Below are positions 1 through 7,411 of a stretch of 42,182 bases of DNA, piece by piece (the stretch's first letter is position 1; each line of letters begins with the position of its first letter). The notes under the pieces were generated by a model. That model was not told the origin of the DNA. It worked only from the letters and a program-made list of their open reading frames with translations, and did not search any database. A program made the position numbers and the translations under genes. The stretch comes from an uncultured Solirubrobacterales bacterium (GTDB lineage: Bacteria > Actinomycetota > Thermoleophilia > Solirubrobacterales > Solirubrobacteraceae): positions 1 to 42,182 of the forward strand of contig CALJKH010000119.1 in NCBI GenBank assembly GCA_937973575.1. The letters run 5' to 3'.

Positions 1-294
1 AGTGTTTGTTGGGCGGATTGCGTCGGAGTTCATCTCCACCCCAACCTCCTCGGCCATCGCAGCAACTCGGCCATTCATCTTCTTCGCGTCCTCGCGCGTG
101 CCGCCGTACTTGGATGCCAGCACGTCGTAGATGTCGCCGTCCATTTCACGCGGCATGCCCGGGCCGAGCTGGTAGGAGCGCCAGATGACCTCGGTCTCGT
201 CAGCATGCTCGAAGCGAGCGAGAGCACGATCAAACGAGGTCTTACCTATCCAGCAAAACGGGCAGGCCACATCGGACCAAATCTCAACCTTCAT
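1..294 (-). CDS. FrnE-like DsbA family oxidoreductase (partial, C-terminus missing)
   Basis: The gene runs off the left edge, leaving the first 98 residues. The protein begins MKVEIWSDVACPFCWIG, a thioredoxin-fold strand followed by a CPFC active site at residues 11-14. This is typical of the cytoplasmic FrnE/2-hydroxychromene-carboxylate isomerase branch of the DsbA family, which handles disulfides or glutathione-type chemistry. There is no signal peptide. The ATG shares its A with the TAA stop of the upstream copper protein gene (TAATG), so the two are probably translationally coupled. Family assignment is firm, but the substrate is unknown. A second FrnE-like gene lies at 34732-35604. Confidence 0.85.
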   Translation of the reverse strand, partial: MKVEIWSDVACPFCWIGKTSFDRALARFEHADETEVIWRSYQLGPGMPREMDGDIYDVLASKYGGTREDAKKMNGRVAAMAEEVGVEMNSDAIRPTNT

Positions 295-1628
295 TACCGA
301 ACGATCACTCTCTGCACCATCCCCACGGGGTGCAGCTCGCAGAAGAAGGTGTAGGTACCGGCCTTGGTGAGTGTCTTCGAGAATGACGCCCCGCCTGTAA
401 GCCAGTTCGACGAGAACCCTTCGGGCCCGTCCGCCACGGTCACGTTGTGTTTTACAGCGTCATCAAATGTCCAGGTAACTGTTGACCCAACTGGCACTGT
501 CAGGTTCCCGGCCTTGAAGGCAAAGTCTTTTACCTCAACGGCAGTGTCGCCAGTGGCGATTGTCATTGGCCCGGGAGGCCCCAAGACTTGCTTGGCCGTT
601 GAAGTGCCATTCCAGTCGTAGAGCTTGATGCGGGCAACCGGAGCGATCGAACGGCCCTTGGTCGAAGTCTTCAAAACCTTGATGTCAGTTGGCATCGGCC
701 CGCAGGTGGTCGTGACCGACGGGTCTGGCGACAGATAGCTGAGGAGCAGTCCCATCGACCTGGTGTGAGGGCGCACGTTGTCGTAGCGCGAGGTGACTGT
801 GAGGTCCTCGCCTGCCTTGACCGGAATGCCCTTGACCGACTTGAATTGCGACATGTTGATTGGCCCGGGCTCGTGCAGAACCGGCCGGACCTTGTAGAAG
901 GCGTTGGACGCGAGGCCCCAAGTTGGAGATGATCGGTAGAGGGTCCGGTTACCGCAGCCTGGCTCAGAGAGAGTTAGGTCGCGCGCACCTCCGTGCACAT
1001 GCCCGAGGCCCGCAACAATGCGACCCGAAACAGGTGCGGCTTGCGTATCTGTACGCACATCAAGTGACCCAGCTGCCCCACCGCCTGGAACGTCAAATAC
1101 GCGGGCCTGCCTACCGTGCGAGGTGTCCCAGAAGATGGGAACTACTGGCTTAAGAGTTTCGCCAGTGACGATCTGCATCTTGTATTGGATGTAGACGCTG
1201 TCGGTTGTGGGCTTGTGGTTCATCAGCATCCAGACCCAACCCCAAGCGTCGGTCTTCGTAATCGGGTACCCGTAGCCCGGCGGGAGGTCCATCTTTGCTC
1301 GCTCCTCACCATCGCCATAGAACGGCTCCGGAGTTCCTACATGCGAGAAGTTGGGACCGAGGTTGGCGAAGACGATGTGGTGCAACATGATCCGGTTGAT
1401 CGGAACTGGCTTACCTGTCTTGACGTCAACCACATCCGTCTCCATGTGGGTGATGTAGCCGTCAACCTTCGGCGCTCCAACGAGCAGGTTCTGCCCCTGC
1501 AGAGCAACCTGGTAGCCGCCAACAGTGAATGGGCCAGCCTTCATCGTCACCGACTGGACCTTCGCCTCAGCCGGGGCAGCAAGGAGCAGCGCCGAGGCGA
1601 TCGTCAACCAAAGAAGTCTTGTCTTCAT
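294..1628 (-). CDS. Exported copper protein: PHM-like domain plus cupredoxin (paralog A)
   Basis: The protein has 444 residues and a signal peptide (about 1-22, ending PAEA). Its middle resembles the copper-binding pattern of peptidylglycine alpha-hydroxylating and dopamine beta monooxygenases: His-His at 83-84 (LHHIVF), His138 (MNHK), HxH at 210-212 (GHVHGG) and Met292 in SMGLLLSY. The last 80 residues form a plastocyanin-like domain with His394, Cys430, His433 and Met437, a complete type 1 copper site. I infer an extracytoplasmic copper redox enzyme or carrier; no activity is known to me. It is a divergent relative of the tandem pair at 25083-28322. The ATG at 1628 lies 7 bases after a TAAGCT element that overlaps the aquaporin stop, with no Shine-Dalgarno sequence, so a longer in-frame extension to 1799 inside the aquaporin gene is unlikely. 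The stop overlaps the next gene (TAATG). Confidence 0.8.
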   Translation of the reverse strand: MKTRLLWLTIASALLLAAPAEAKVQSVTMKAGPFTVGGYQVALQGQNLLVGAPKVDGYITHMETDVVDVKTGKPVPINRIMLHHIVFANLGPNFSHVGTPEPFYGDGEERAKMDLPPGYGYPITKTDAWGWVWMLMNHKPTTDSVYIQYKMQIVTGETLKPVVPIFWDTSHGRQARVFDVPGGGAAGSLDVRTDTQAAPVSGRIVAGLGHVHGGARDLTLSEPGCGNRTLYRSSPTWGLASNAFYKVRPVLHEPGPINMSQFKSVKGIPVKAGEDLTVTSRYDNVRPHTRSMGLLLSYLSPDPSVTTTCGPMPTDIKVLKTSTKGRSIAPVARIKLYDWNGTSTAKQVLGPPGPMTIATGDTAVEVKDFAFKAGNLTVPVGSTVTWTFDDAVKHNVTVADGPEGFSSNWLTGGASFSKTLTKAGTYTFFCELHPVGMVQRVIVR

Positions 1629-1638
1629 GAGTGAAAGC

Positions 1639-2430
1639 TTAGTCCTCGAGGTGGCCTGAGCCAGCCGCACGCCCGACCGGGCCACCACCTCGACCGCGCA
1701 GTATCCAGGCGGCACCAACTGCCAGCAGCGCGCCGACCAGCGGTCCGGCCAGATAGACCCAGAACGAGGTGAAGTCACCAGAGACAAGGGCTGGCCCAAA
1801 CGACCGCGCAGGGTTCATGGACACGCCACTCACCGGCGCAGCCCAAAGGCCGGCAAGGGCGATGTAAGACCCGACGCCGATAGCGCCAAGCGCACCCACG
1901 TTCTGAGCGCCCGAGGACGTCCCAAGGATCGTGCTGACAAGGCCAAGGGTGAGGACGGCCTCAAACAGGAATGCCTTGAACGGCGTGTAGCCCGCGCCCG
2001 GCAGAGTCGCGCCGACATGTGCGACGTCCCCAAGCGTCGCCTTCAGGAAGAGGCAGGCAAGAACCGCACCGAGCAGTTGGACGAAGACATACCCCGGGAC
2101 TCGCCGCCACGGGAAGTCGTTGCGCAAGGCAAAGGCCAGTGAGACGACTGGGTTTAAGTGCGCGCCTGACACAGCACCCATGAAGAGGATCACCGCGAGG
2201 ACTGTCAGCCCTGGGGCGACAACAGCTGCGCCAAGGCTGACTTGGCCGTGGGTTGCAACATGGAGCATCCCGCCGCCAGCAGCAGCTAGGACCAGAAGGA
2301 ATGTGCCAAACAGCTCCGAGAACAGTCGCCGCCATTCCTGCGACGGGTCATCGAACTCGTCAAGGCCCGGGAACTCAAAGGCCAGAGCGGCACGCCTTGC
2401 TGCCTGCTGCTGTCGTCGTTCCTGGGTCAC
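1639..2430 (-). CDS. Aquaporin / MIP family channel
   Basis: This is a 263-residue membrane channel of the major intrinsic protein family, with six hydrophobic helices and the two half-helix pore signatures GAHLNPVVS and GVSMNPARS. The first NPA box is NPV and the second is canonical. It should pass water or small neutral solutes, and I cannot decide between aquaporin and glycerol facilitator. The only plausible start is the GTG at 2430, because the next in-frame ATG would remove the first membrane helix. That GTG sits five bases downstream of the tRNA-Tyr gene on the same strand, so the messenger is probably released by tRNA processing. The reading frame stays open through the tRNA, but that stretch is not coding. 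Confidence 0.85.
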   Translation of the reverse strand: MTQERRQQQAARRAALAFEFPGLDEFDDPSQEWRRLFSELFGTFLLVLAAAGGGMLHVATHGQVSLGAAVVAPGLTVLAVILFMGAVSGAHLNPVVSLAFALRNDFPWRRVPGYVFVQLLGAVLACLFLKATLGDVAHVGATLPGAGYTPFKAFLFEAVLTLGLVSTILGTSSGAQNVGALGAIGVGSYIALAGLWAAPVSGVSMNPARSFGPALVSGDFTSFWVYLAGPLVGALLAVGAAWILRGRGGGPVGRAAGSGHLED

Positions 2431-2435
2431 GGCAG

Positions 2436-2517
2436 TGGGGGGAGCAGGATTCGAACCTGCGTAGGCAGAGCCAACGGGTTTACAGCCCGTCTCCTTTAAC
2501 CACTCGGACATCCCCCC
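2436..2517 (-). tRNA. tRNA-Tyr (GUA anticodon)
   Basis: The 82-nt gene folds as a class II tRNA. The acceptor stem pairs GGGGGGA with TCCCCCC and is followed by discriminator A. The D arm lies in TCCGAGTGGTTAAAGGA, the anticodon stem and loop is ACGGGCTGTAAACCCGT with GTA, there is a long variable arm, and the T arm is GCAGG-TTCGAAT-CCTGC. CCA is not encoded. Confidence 0.96.
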
Positions 2518-2639
2518 GTGGTTGAAGAACACCGGAGAATAGCGCCGCCGGACTGCTGGCGGTCGCGACGGTACGAGCCAGCCCCACCGTCGCCCGGACC
2601 CGAAGGCATTACTGCCCTCGGGTGTCCGGGCAACCAGGG

Positions 2640-3578
2640 TTAGAGCGCCACGGTTGTGCGCCACTCCTGCGCGTTGGTCAACGTCTCCAACTTGCGCAGG
2701 ACATGAGTCTCAACTTGGCGTACTCGCTCGCGCGTCACACCAAATCGCAGACCAACCTGTTCGAGTGTCATTGGGTCCTCGCCATTGAGTCCGTAACGGA
2801 GCATCAGCATCATGCGCTCCTTCCGCGGCAGCGAGTCCACTGCCTTGCGGAGTGACTCTGTGCGGATGCTGCCGGCAGTCTGATCAAACGGTGAGGGTGT
2901 CTTTACGTCCTCGATCAGATCCCCGAACGAGCCTTCCTCGCGCCCGCCGACTGGAGTGTCAAGCGAGACTGGCTGGCGAACAACGGCGCGGACTTCCTCA
3001 AGGTCATCGAGTGACCACTCAAGAGCCTTGGCAAGTTCCTCAGGTTCTGGGTCGCGCCCGAGGTCCTGGGAGAGCCGGCGCTCAGTCCAAGCCATCTTGT
3101 TCATCCGCTCAACCACATGAGCTGGGATACGGATCGTGCGACCCTTGTCTGCAAGGCCACGAGTAATTGACTGACGAATCCACCATGTCGCATAGGTGGA
3201 GAACTTGTAGCCCTTGCGCCAATCGAACTTCTCAACCGCGCGGATCAGGCCAATCGAGCCCTCTTGGACTAGGTCCTCAAGCGGAAGCCCCCTGCCCGAG
3301 TAACGCTTCGCGATCGACACGACGAGCCGCAGGTTCGCTTCGATCATCTGCTCCTTCGCCTGGGTGTCACCGCGCTCAATCCTCTTGGCGAGAACAATCT
3401 CCTGACTTGCGGTGAGGAGAGAGACCTTGCCAATCGACTGAAGGTGGAGTCGCATTGCGTCGGGCGACGTCCAAGTCTCTGCGTCAGCCTCATACTTTCG
3501 CTTCTCTCGAACACCGGACTCCGCGACTACGTCGTCTACTTCTTCGACTTCAACCTCTTGTGTTCCCTCGATAAGCAT
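2640..3578 (-). CDS. RNA polymerase sigma factor, sigma-70 family (RpoD/SigB-like)
   Basis: This is a 312-residue group 1/2 sigma factor. Region 1.2 is present (RLHLQSIGKVSLLT), followed by the core-binding and -10 recognition region 2 (NLRLVVSIAKRYSGRGLPLEDLVQ..., YKFSTYATWWIRQSITR), region 3, and a region 4 helix-turn-helix (MTLEQVGLRFGVTRERVRQVE) near the C-terminus. Region 1.1 is absent and only a short acidic N-terminus is present, so it could be the primary factor of a lineage with a short N-terminus or an alternative principal-like factor. The ATG at 3578 is preceded by GAAGGGAAG at good spacing; a TTG six codons upstream is in frame but less likely. Confidence 0.92.
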   Translation of the reverse strand: MLIEGTQEVEVEEVDDVVAESGVREKRKYEADAETWTSPDAMRLHLQSIGKVSLLTASQEIVLAKRIERGDTQAKEQMIEANLRLVVSIAKRYSGRGLPLEDLVQEGSIGLIRAVEKFDWRKGYKFSTYATWWIRQSITRGLADKGRTIRIPAHVVERMNKMAWTERRLSQDLGRDPEPEELAKALEWSLDDLEEVRAVVRQPVSLDTPVGGREEGSFGDLIEDVKTPSPFDQTAGSIRTESLRKAVDSLPRKERMMLMLRYGLNGEDPMTLEQVGLRFGVTRERVRQVETHVLRKLETLTNAQEWRTTVAL

Positions 3579-3735
3579 TTTTTTACTTCCCTTCAATCGG
3601 TAAAGTTGCTGTATCCGGCCCCGAGTGAGACTTTGGGCGCTTTGGCGCGTATAAACAACCGACCTTCAGCAACCTCTACTCTCCCTTTACCCGGCCTTTG
3701 CCGAATCAGGCCAGAACAGGTACTAACCCCCACCC

Positions 3736-4749
3736 ATGACCGAGTACAAACCGCCCCGCTTCGCTCCTGATGTTCAGGCGCAGCAGCCCACACTTCCCAT
3801 CTCGCTCTCGCGAGTTGGAGTGACTGGTGTCGAGAAGGTTGTACGCATCAAGATGGCCGAGGGCGATCAGCTCTTCATGGCCAAGATGGAGTGCTACGTA
3901 GACCTCGGACCGGAGCAAAAGGGCGCGCACATGTCGCGCTTTGAAGAGACCGTCAACGATGTGATCAGCGAGGTCGTGTTTGGTGACTCACAGTTCCGGA
4001 TCGAGCGCGTAGCTGAGCGGATTGCAATGGAAGTGCGTGAACGCCAGGACGCGACCCGCGCAGAGGTTTCAATTGAGGCTCGCTACCCAGAGCACAAGCC
4101 AGCCCCTGTTTCGGGAATCAAGACTCAGGAGATCTACACGCTCCTTGGCTCAGCAGTTGCTTACGAGGGTGCAACCCGCCGGATCATCGGCGTTCAGGCA
4201 CAAGGCATGACCGCTTGCCCATGCGCACAGCAGATTGTTGCCGGCAAGGCCCGTGAGACTCTCCAAGGTGAAGGCTTCACGCACGAGCAGATTGATCAGA
4301 TCTTCGACGCAGTCCCAGTTGCCACTCACAACCAGCGCGGCCTTGGCACCCTGCATGTTGGCCTTCCTGCTGGCAGCGATGTAGACCTTGACGCCCGCGT
4401 CCTTCTCGACATCGTTGAGGACTCAATGTCCTCTGAGATCTACGAGATGATGAAGCGCACGGACGAGGCTGCAGTAGTCGAGAAGGCTCACCGCAAGCCC
4501 CGCTTTGTTGAGGACTGTGTTCGCGAGATGATCGGTGGCGTAGTCAGCAACCTGGGCCACCTTGACGATCACTGCTGGATCAGCGCACGCCAGGAAAACC
4601 TCGAGACCATCCACCAGCACAATGTCGCGGCTGAGCGCCACGGCCTGCTTGGTGACATGCGCAGCGAGGTTGAGAAGGACACCCCCTGCATCTCAAACCT
4701 CACTCGTGAGGGTTGGCTGCTCGACGGGCCTCCTCAACAGTCCGCCTAA
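3736..4749 (+). CDS. folE2: GTP cyclohydrolase I type 2 (FolE2 / MptA family)
   Basis: The 337-residue protein should convert GTP to 7,8-dihydroneopterin triphosphate, the first step of folate synthesis (7-deazapurines also use this step), in the cytoplasm. GAHMSRFEE near residue 63, GMTACPCAQ with Cys161 and Cys163, and THNQRG with His198 are signatures of the IB family, which uses varied metals and often replaces the zinc-dependent FolE. Length fits the family. It is divergent from the sigma factor gene, and its last 50 bases overlap the end of pgsA on the other strand. No obvious Zur-type operator is visible in the 157-bp upstream gap. Confidence 0.92.
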   Translation: MTEYKPPRFAPDVQAQQPTLPISLSRVGVTGVEKVVRIKMAEGDQLFMAKMECYVDLGPEQKGAHMSRFEETVNDVISEVVFGDSQFRIERVAERIAMEVRERQDATRAEVSIEARYPEHKPAPVSGIKTQEIYTLLGSAVAYEGATRRIIGVQAQGMTACPCAQQIVAGKARETLQGEGFTHEQIDQIFDAVPVATHNQRGLGTLHVGLPAGSDVDLDARVLLDIVEDSMSSEIYEMMKRTDEAAVVEKAHRKPRFVEDCVREMIGGVVSNLGHLDDHCWISARQENLETIHQHNVAAERHGLLGDMRSEVEKDTPCISNLTREGWLLDGPPQQSA

Positions 4750-5260
4750 CACCGAAGACTGCATCAACTCCACTGATCACAGTCACTAGGACTGTGAGGT
4801 AGACGAGCAGGTCAACCCAGATGCTGGATTGATTGCCGACCACGATTAGTACGAAGACCATCAGCACCTGCAGTGCCGTCTTCCACTTGCCCCAAGTCTG
4901 AGCAGCAACTACGACTCCATTGGCACCTGCTTGAGCCCGCAGGGCAGTCACAGCGAACTCGCGGGCGATGATCACCATCGCAACCCAAGCTGCGACTCTG
5001 CCGAGCGATACGAGGCTGAGGAGCGCAGCCAGCACAAGCAGCTTGTCCGCCACTGGATCCATCAGCTTTCCGAAGGTCGTGACAGACCCACGTGAGCGCG
5101 CAAGATGCCCATCGAGCAGGTCAGTAAAGGAAGCAACTGCGAAGACTGCGGCTGCTACCCAGTCGCCGTGGGATGTCTTCTGAAGCAGGGCGACGACCAG
5201 CACTGGCACCAGCAGGATGCGCATGACAGTGAGGACATTCGGCAGGTTGAGCTGCTCCAT
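4700..5260 (-). CDS. pgsA: CDP-diacylglycerol--glycerol-3-phosphate 3-phosphatidyltransferase
   Basis: The 186-residue membrane enzyme makes phosphatidylglycerophosphate, precursor of phosphatidylglycerol and cardiolipin. The CDP-alcohol phosphotransferase motif is complete: Asp47, Asp50, Gly51, Ala54, Arg55, Gly64, Asp68 and Asp72. Several hydrophobic helices follow, and the N-terminus NLPNVLTVMRILLVPVLV is typical of PgsA. It ends inside the folE2 coding region in a tail-to-tail arrangement. Other phosphatidyltransferases share the motif, but the overall sequence fits PgsA best. Confidence 0.92.
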   Translation of the reverse strand: MEQLNLPNVLTVMRILLVPVLVVALLQKTSHGDWVAAAVFAVASFTDLLDGHLARSRGSVTTFGKLMDPVADKLLVLAALLSLVSLGRVAAWVAMVIIAREFAVTALRAQAGANGVVVAAQTWGKWKTALQVLMVFVLIVVGNQSSIWVDLLVYLTVLVTVISGVDAVFGVRRTVEEARRAANPHE

Positions 5261-5347
5261 CGCTCGATAACGCTAGCGTGAGGGCTGCACGGTGCGCCTT
5301 TCGTGGCGTGCAGCAGCGCAATCAACCAATTTCCTAGAGGAGAGCAG

Positions 5348-5929
5348 ATGCCAATCATCCCCAGCGTGATCGATCGAACAGCCCGCGGCGAGCGCGAGAT
5401 GGACATCTTCTCGAGCCTTCTAAACCAGCGGATCATCTTCCTCGGCCAGCAGGTGGACGACCAGATTGCCAACCTCGTTGTTGCTCAGCTCCTCCACCTG
5501 GAGAGTGAGGATCCGGACAAGGACATCTCCCTCTACATCAACTCGCCTGGCGGCTCGATTTATGCCGGCCTTGCGATTTACGACACGATGAACTTCATCA
5601 AGCCTGACGTGGCAACGATGTGTGTTGGCATCGCGATGAGCATGGGCTCACTGCTGCTGGCCGGTGGGGCGAAGGGCAAGCGCGCAGCCCTTCCCAACTC
5701 ACGCATCCTGATCCACCAGCCATCGTCTGGGTTCGAAGGTCAGTCAACTGACATTGAGATTCACGCCAAGGAGATCATCGAGACCCGTGGCCGAATTGAC
5801 CGCATCTACTCAGAGCACACCGGCAAGTCCGTTGAGGAAGTCCACAAGGACATGGAGCGCGACCGCTTCTTCACCTCAGCTGAGGCTGCCGAGTACGGCC
5901 TGATCGACCGCGTTCTCGAATCTCACTGA
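5348..5929 (+). CDS. clpP: ATP-dependent Clp protease proteolytic subunit ClpP
   Basis: The 193-residue serine peptidase forms the tetradecameric chamber that degrades proteins fed by ClpX/ClpC. The catalytic triad is visible as Ser98 (in AMSMGS), His123 (ILIHQP) and Asp172. The usual GQAASM box reads GIAMSM. The ATG at 5348 follows AGAGGAGAG, one of the few strong Shine-Dalgarno sequences in the window, so the in-frame extension back to 5303 is rejected. Actinobacteria often carry two clpP copies, but only one is present here and no clpX follows. Confidence 0.95.
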   Translation: MPIIPSVIDRTARGEREMDIFSSLLNQRIIFLGQQVDDQIANLVVAQLLHLESEDPDKDISLYINSPGGSIYAGLAIYDTMNFIKPDVATMCVGIAMSMGSLLLAGGAKGKRAALPNSRILIHQPSSGFEGQSTDIEIHAKEIIETRGRIDRIYSEHTGKSVEEVHKDMERDRFFTSAEAAEYGLIDRVLESH

Positions 5930-5943
5930 GCTACTAAAGAGCT

Positions 5944-5963
5944 GCGCGTGATTTGTAACGCGC
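5944..5963. terminator. Inverted repeat after clpP (possible terminator)
   Basis: GCGCGT and ACGCGC form a perfect 6-bp stem around an 8-base loop, 15 bases after the clpP stop and just upstream of the toxin-antitoxin promoter. There is no T-tract, so it could be a weak terminator or an operator for the downstream pair. Confidence 0.35.
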
Positions 5964-5968
5964 TGTAG

Positions 5969-5997
5969 TTGATTAGGCACAGAGTCCTGCGTACACT
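5969..5997 (+). promoter_or_regulatory. Sigma-70-type promoter of the toxin-antitoxin pair
   Basis: TTGATT (5969-5974) and TACACT (5992-5997) are separated by exactly 17 bases. The antitoxin ATG begins 7 bases after the -10 element, with no Shine-Dalgarno sequence, so the transcript is probably leaderless. This is the best -35/-10 pair I see in the window. Confidence 0.6.
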
Positions 5998-6003
5998 CGT
6001 CCT

Positions 6004-6207
6004 ATGGGCGTTGTCACCATCACTCCGGAACTGATCGAGCAGATCACTCGCGATCTCATTGAGCGCTACTCGCTCGATGCTGCTGGAGTGCGCGAGGTTG
6101 GCGCACGGCTTGCCGCCGACAACGCCAAAAGCGAGGAAGAAACCCGCGAATTCGCCGAACGAATGCTCGATGAGCATTCTGAGACCTTTGACCGTCTAAG
6201 TCGCTGA
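6004..6207 (+). CDS. Small antitoxin of a Doc-type toxin-antitoxin pair
   Basis: This 67-residue acidic protein lies 8 bases upstream of the Doc-like toxin gene and in the same direction, so I infer that it is the cognate antitoxin. It is predicted to be largely helical, with a short N-terminal segment (VTITPELIEQITRDLIERY) and a charged C-terminal half that could wrap around and neutralise the toxin. I do not recognise a clear Phd DNA-binding domain, so the assignment rests mainly on position and size. The ATG lies 6 bases after the TACACT -10 element. Confidence 0.65.
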   Translation: MGVVTITPELIEQITRDLIERYSLDAAGVREVGARLAADNAKSEEETREFAERMLDEHSETFDRLSR

Positions 6208-6215
6208 GGACCTTA

Positions 6216-6617
6216 ATGTCTGAGACGGTCTGGATCCCAACCTTGGGTCACTACGTGGTGGTCGTTTCCGCAGTTCTAGGAATCGATCGAGAAGCGATTG
6301 AACGCCTCCCCAACCTCAAACTCGCCGACTCTGCGCTCAATGCCCCCTTCGCCGAGTTTGGAGGCGTCCCAGCCTATGAAGGCGTTGTCACTCAAGCCTC
6401 AGTACTGATGGCCCGCCTCGCTCAGAACCATCCCCTTCCTGACGGAAACAAGCGCGCTGCATTCATGCTCACACTCCGTTTCCTCGACGCCAACGGCTAC
6501 CGGTGGGGCGCGCAGGACGTTGATTCAGACGCTGGCATGGTGGAGCGCATCGCAGCATCAGAAGCCACGCACGAAGAGATCGTGTCGTGGCTTGAGTCGC
6601 GAACTTCAGCCAGCTGA
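6216..6617 (+). CDS. Doc/Fic family toxin (death-on-curing type)
   Basis: The 133-residue protein carries the Doc version of the Fic motif, HPLPDGNKRAA (His72, Asp76, Asn78, Lys79, Arg80). In phage P1 Doc, this altered motif transfers phosphate from ATP to elongation factor Tu, halting translation, in contrast to AMP-transferring Fic proteins. A leading segment with VPAYEGVVTQASVLMARLAQNH fits the helical Fic fold. It is paired with the 67-residue protein upstream. Both genes sit between housekeeping genes, with no other sign of mobile DNA. Confidence 0.85.
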   Translation: MSETVWIPTLGHYVVVVSAVLGIDREAIERLPNLKLADSALNAPFAEFGGVPAYEGVVTQASVLMARLAQNHPLPDGNKRAAFMLTLRFLDANGYRWGAQDVDSDAGMVERIAASEATHEEIVSWLESRTSAS

Positions 6618-6618
6618 G

Positions 6619-7401
6619 CTACTGAACTGGATGCTCGATTGAGCCGAGGGGCTCAATCTCAACGCGCACAGTGTCGCCAGTCGCAAGGAACTGCGGTGGG
6701 TCCATAGCCATGCCAACCCCGCCTGGTGTGCCAGTGAGGATGAGGTCGCCCGGGTGAAGGGTGATCGACTCCTGGATGAAGCTGATGATGTTCGGGATTG
6801 GGTGAACAAGGTCGCTAACAGCTGCCTCTTGGCGCTGCTCGCCGTTGACCCAGCACTTGACGACTAGCGCCTCAACATCCGCAATCTCGTCAGCAGTAGT
6901 AATCCACGGCCCCCATGGGCAGAACGTGTCTGATCCCTTGGCGCGGATCCAGTGCGGTTCGCTCTTCTGGAGGTCACGCGATGAGACATCGTCGGCGACC
7001 GAGTAACCAAAGACCTTGCCGTTGGAACCCATTACTGCGACAAGCTCGCCCTCATAGTCAGCCTTGCGCACGACGGACGGAATTACAACTGGGCCAGAGC
7101 CCTTTGTTGAGCAGCCTGGTGACTTAGGGAAGACGATCGGGGCTGCCGGTGGCTCAGCGCCAATCTCAGCGGCGTGGCTCTTGTAGTTGAGGCCAATGCC
7201 GTAGATCATCGGCGGCTTCGGGATTGGGGCAAGCAAGGTCACATCTGCAAGCGCCTGGCGGGCGCCAGTTGCGTCACTCGTGCCTCCTGCTTCAACGATT
7301 GAGAGGACAGTTACGCCCTCTCCAAATTCGACTACCTCGTCGCCGACCACTTGGCCAGCGCGGGCAATCCCGTCACCTGTGTCGAAAGTCGCGAGTTTCA
7401 T
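6619..7401 (-). CDS. Fumarylacetoacetate hydrolase (FAH) family protein
   Basis: The 260-residue cytoplasmic enzyme has the C-terminal FAH fold, with IYGIGLNYKSHAAE, the metal-binding DYEGELVAVMG and DDVSSRDLQ segments, and GDLILTGTPGGVG. Relatives cleave or decarboxylate acylpyruvates, fumarylpyruvate and homoprotocatechuate intermediates, or act as oxaloacetate decarboxylases; the substrate here is unknown. It is the last gene of a minus-strand run with the FMN-binding protein and the disulfide reductase-like flavoprotein. The ATG at 7401 is preceded at 7 bases by TAGGCT, so it may also have its own leaderless promoter. Eighteen extra in-frame codons upstream overlap the neighbour and look false. 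Confidence 0.88.
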   Translation of the reverse strand: MKLATFDTGDGIARAGQVVGDEVVEFGEGVTVLSIVEAGGTSDATGARQALADVTLLAPIPKPPMIYGIGLNYKSHAAEIGAEPPAAPIVFPKSPGCSTKGSGPVVIPSVVRKADYEGELVAVMGSNGKVFGYSVADDVSSRDLQKSEPHWIRAKGSDTFCPWGPWITTADEIADVEALVVKCWVNGEQRQEAAVSDLVHPIPNIISFIQESITLHPGDLILTGTPGGVGMAMDPPQFLATGDTVRVEIEPLGSIEHPVQ

Positions 7402-7411
7402 GTTCGGGAGC

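Noticed and set aside
1629..1799. 57-codon N-terminal extension of copper paralog A
   Set aside because: It lies inside the aquaporin coding region, and the signal peptide begins at the ATG at 1628.
2431..2664. In-frame extension of the aquaporin gene through the tRNA-Tyr
   Set aside because: The stretch contains a complete tRNA gene on the same strand and has no homology to channel N-termini. The reading frame is open by chance.
3640..3735. Zinc-responsive (Zur) operator before folE2
   Set aside because: FolE2 genes are often zinc-regulated, so I looked for one, but no convincing AT-rich palindrome is present; only a short GCGC repeat is seen.
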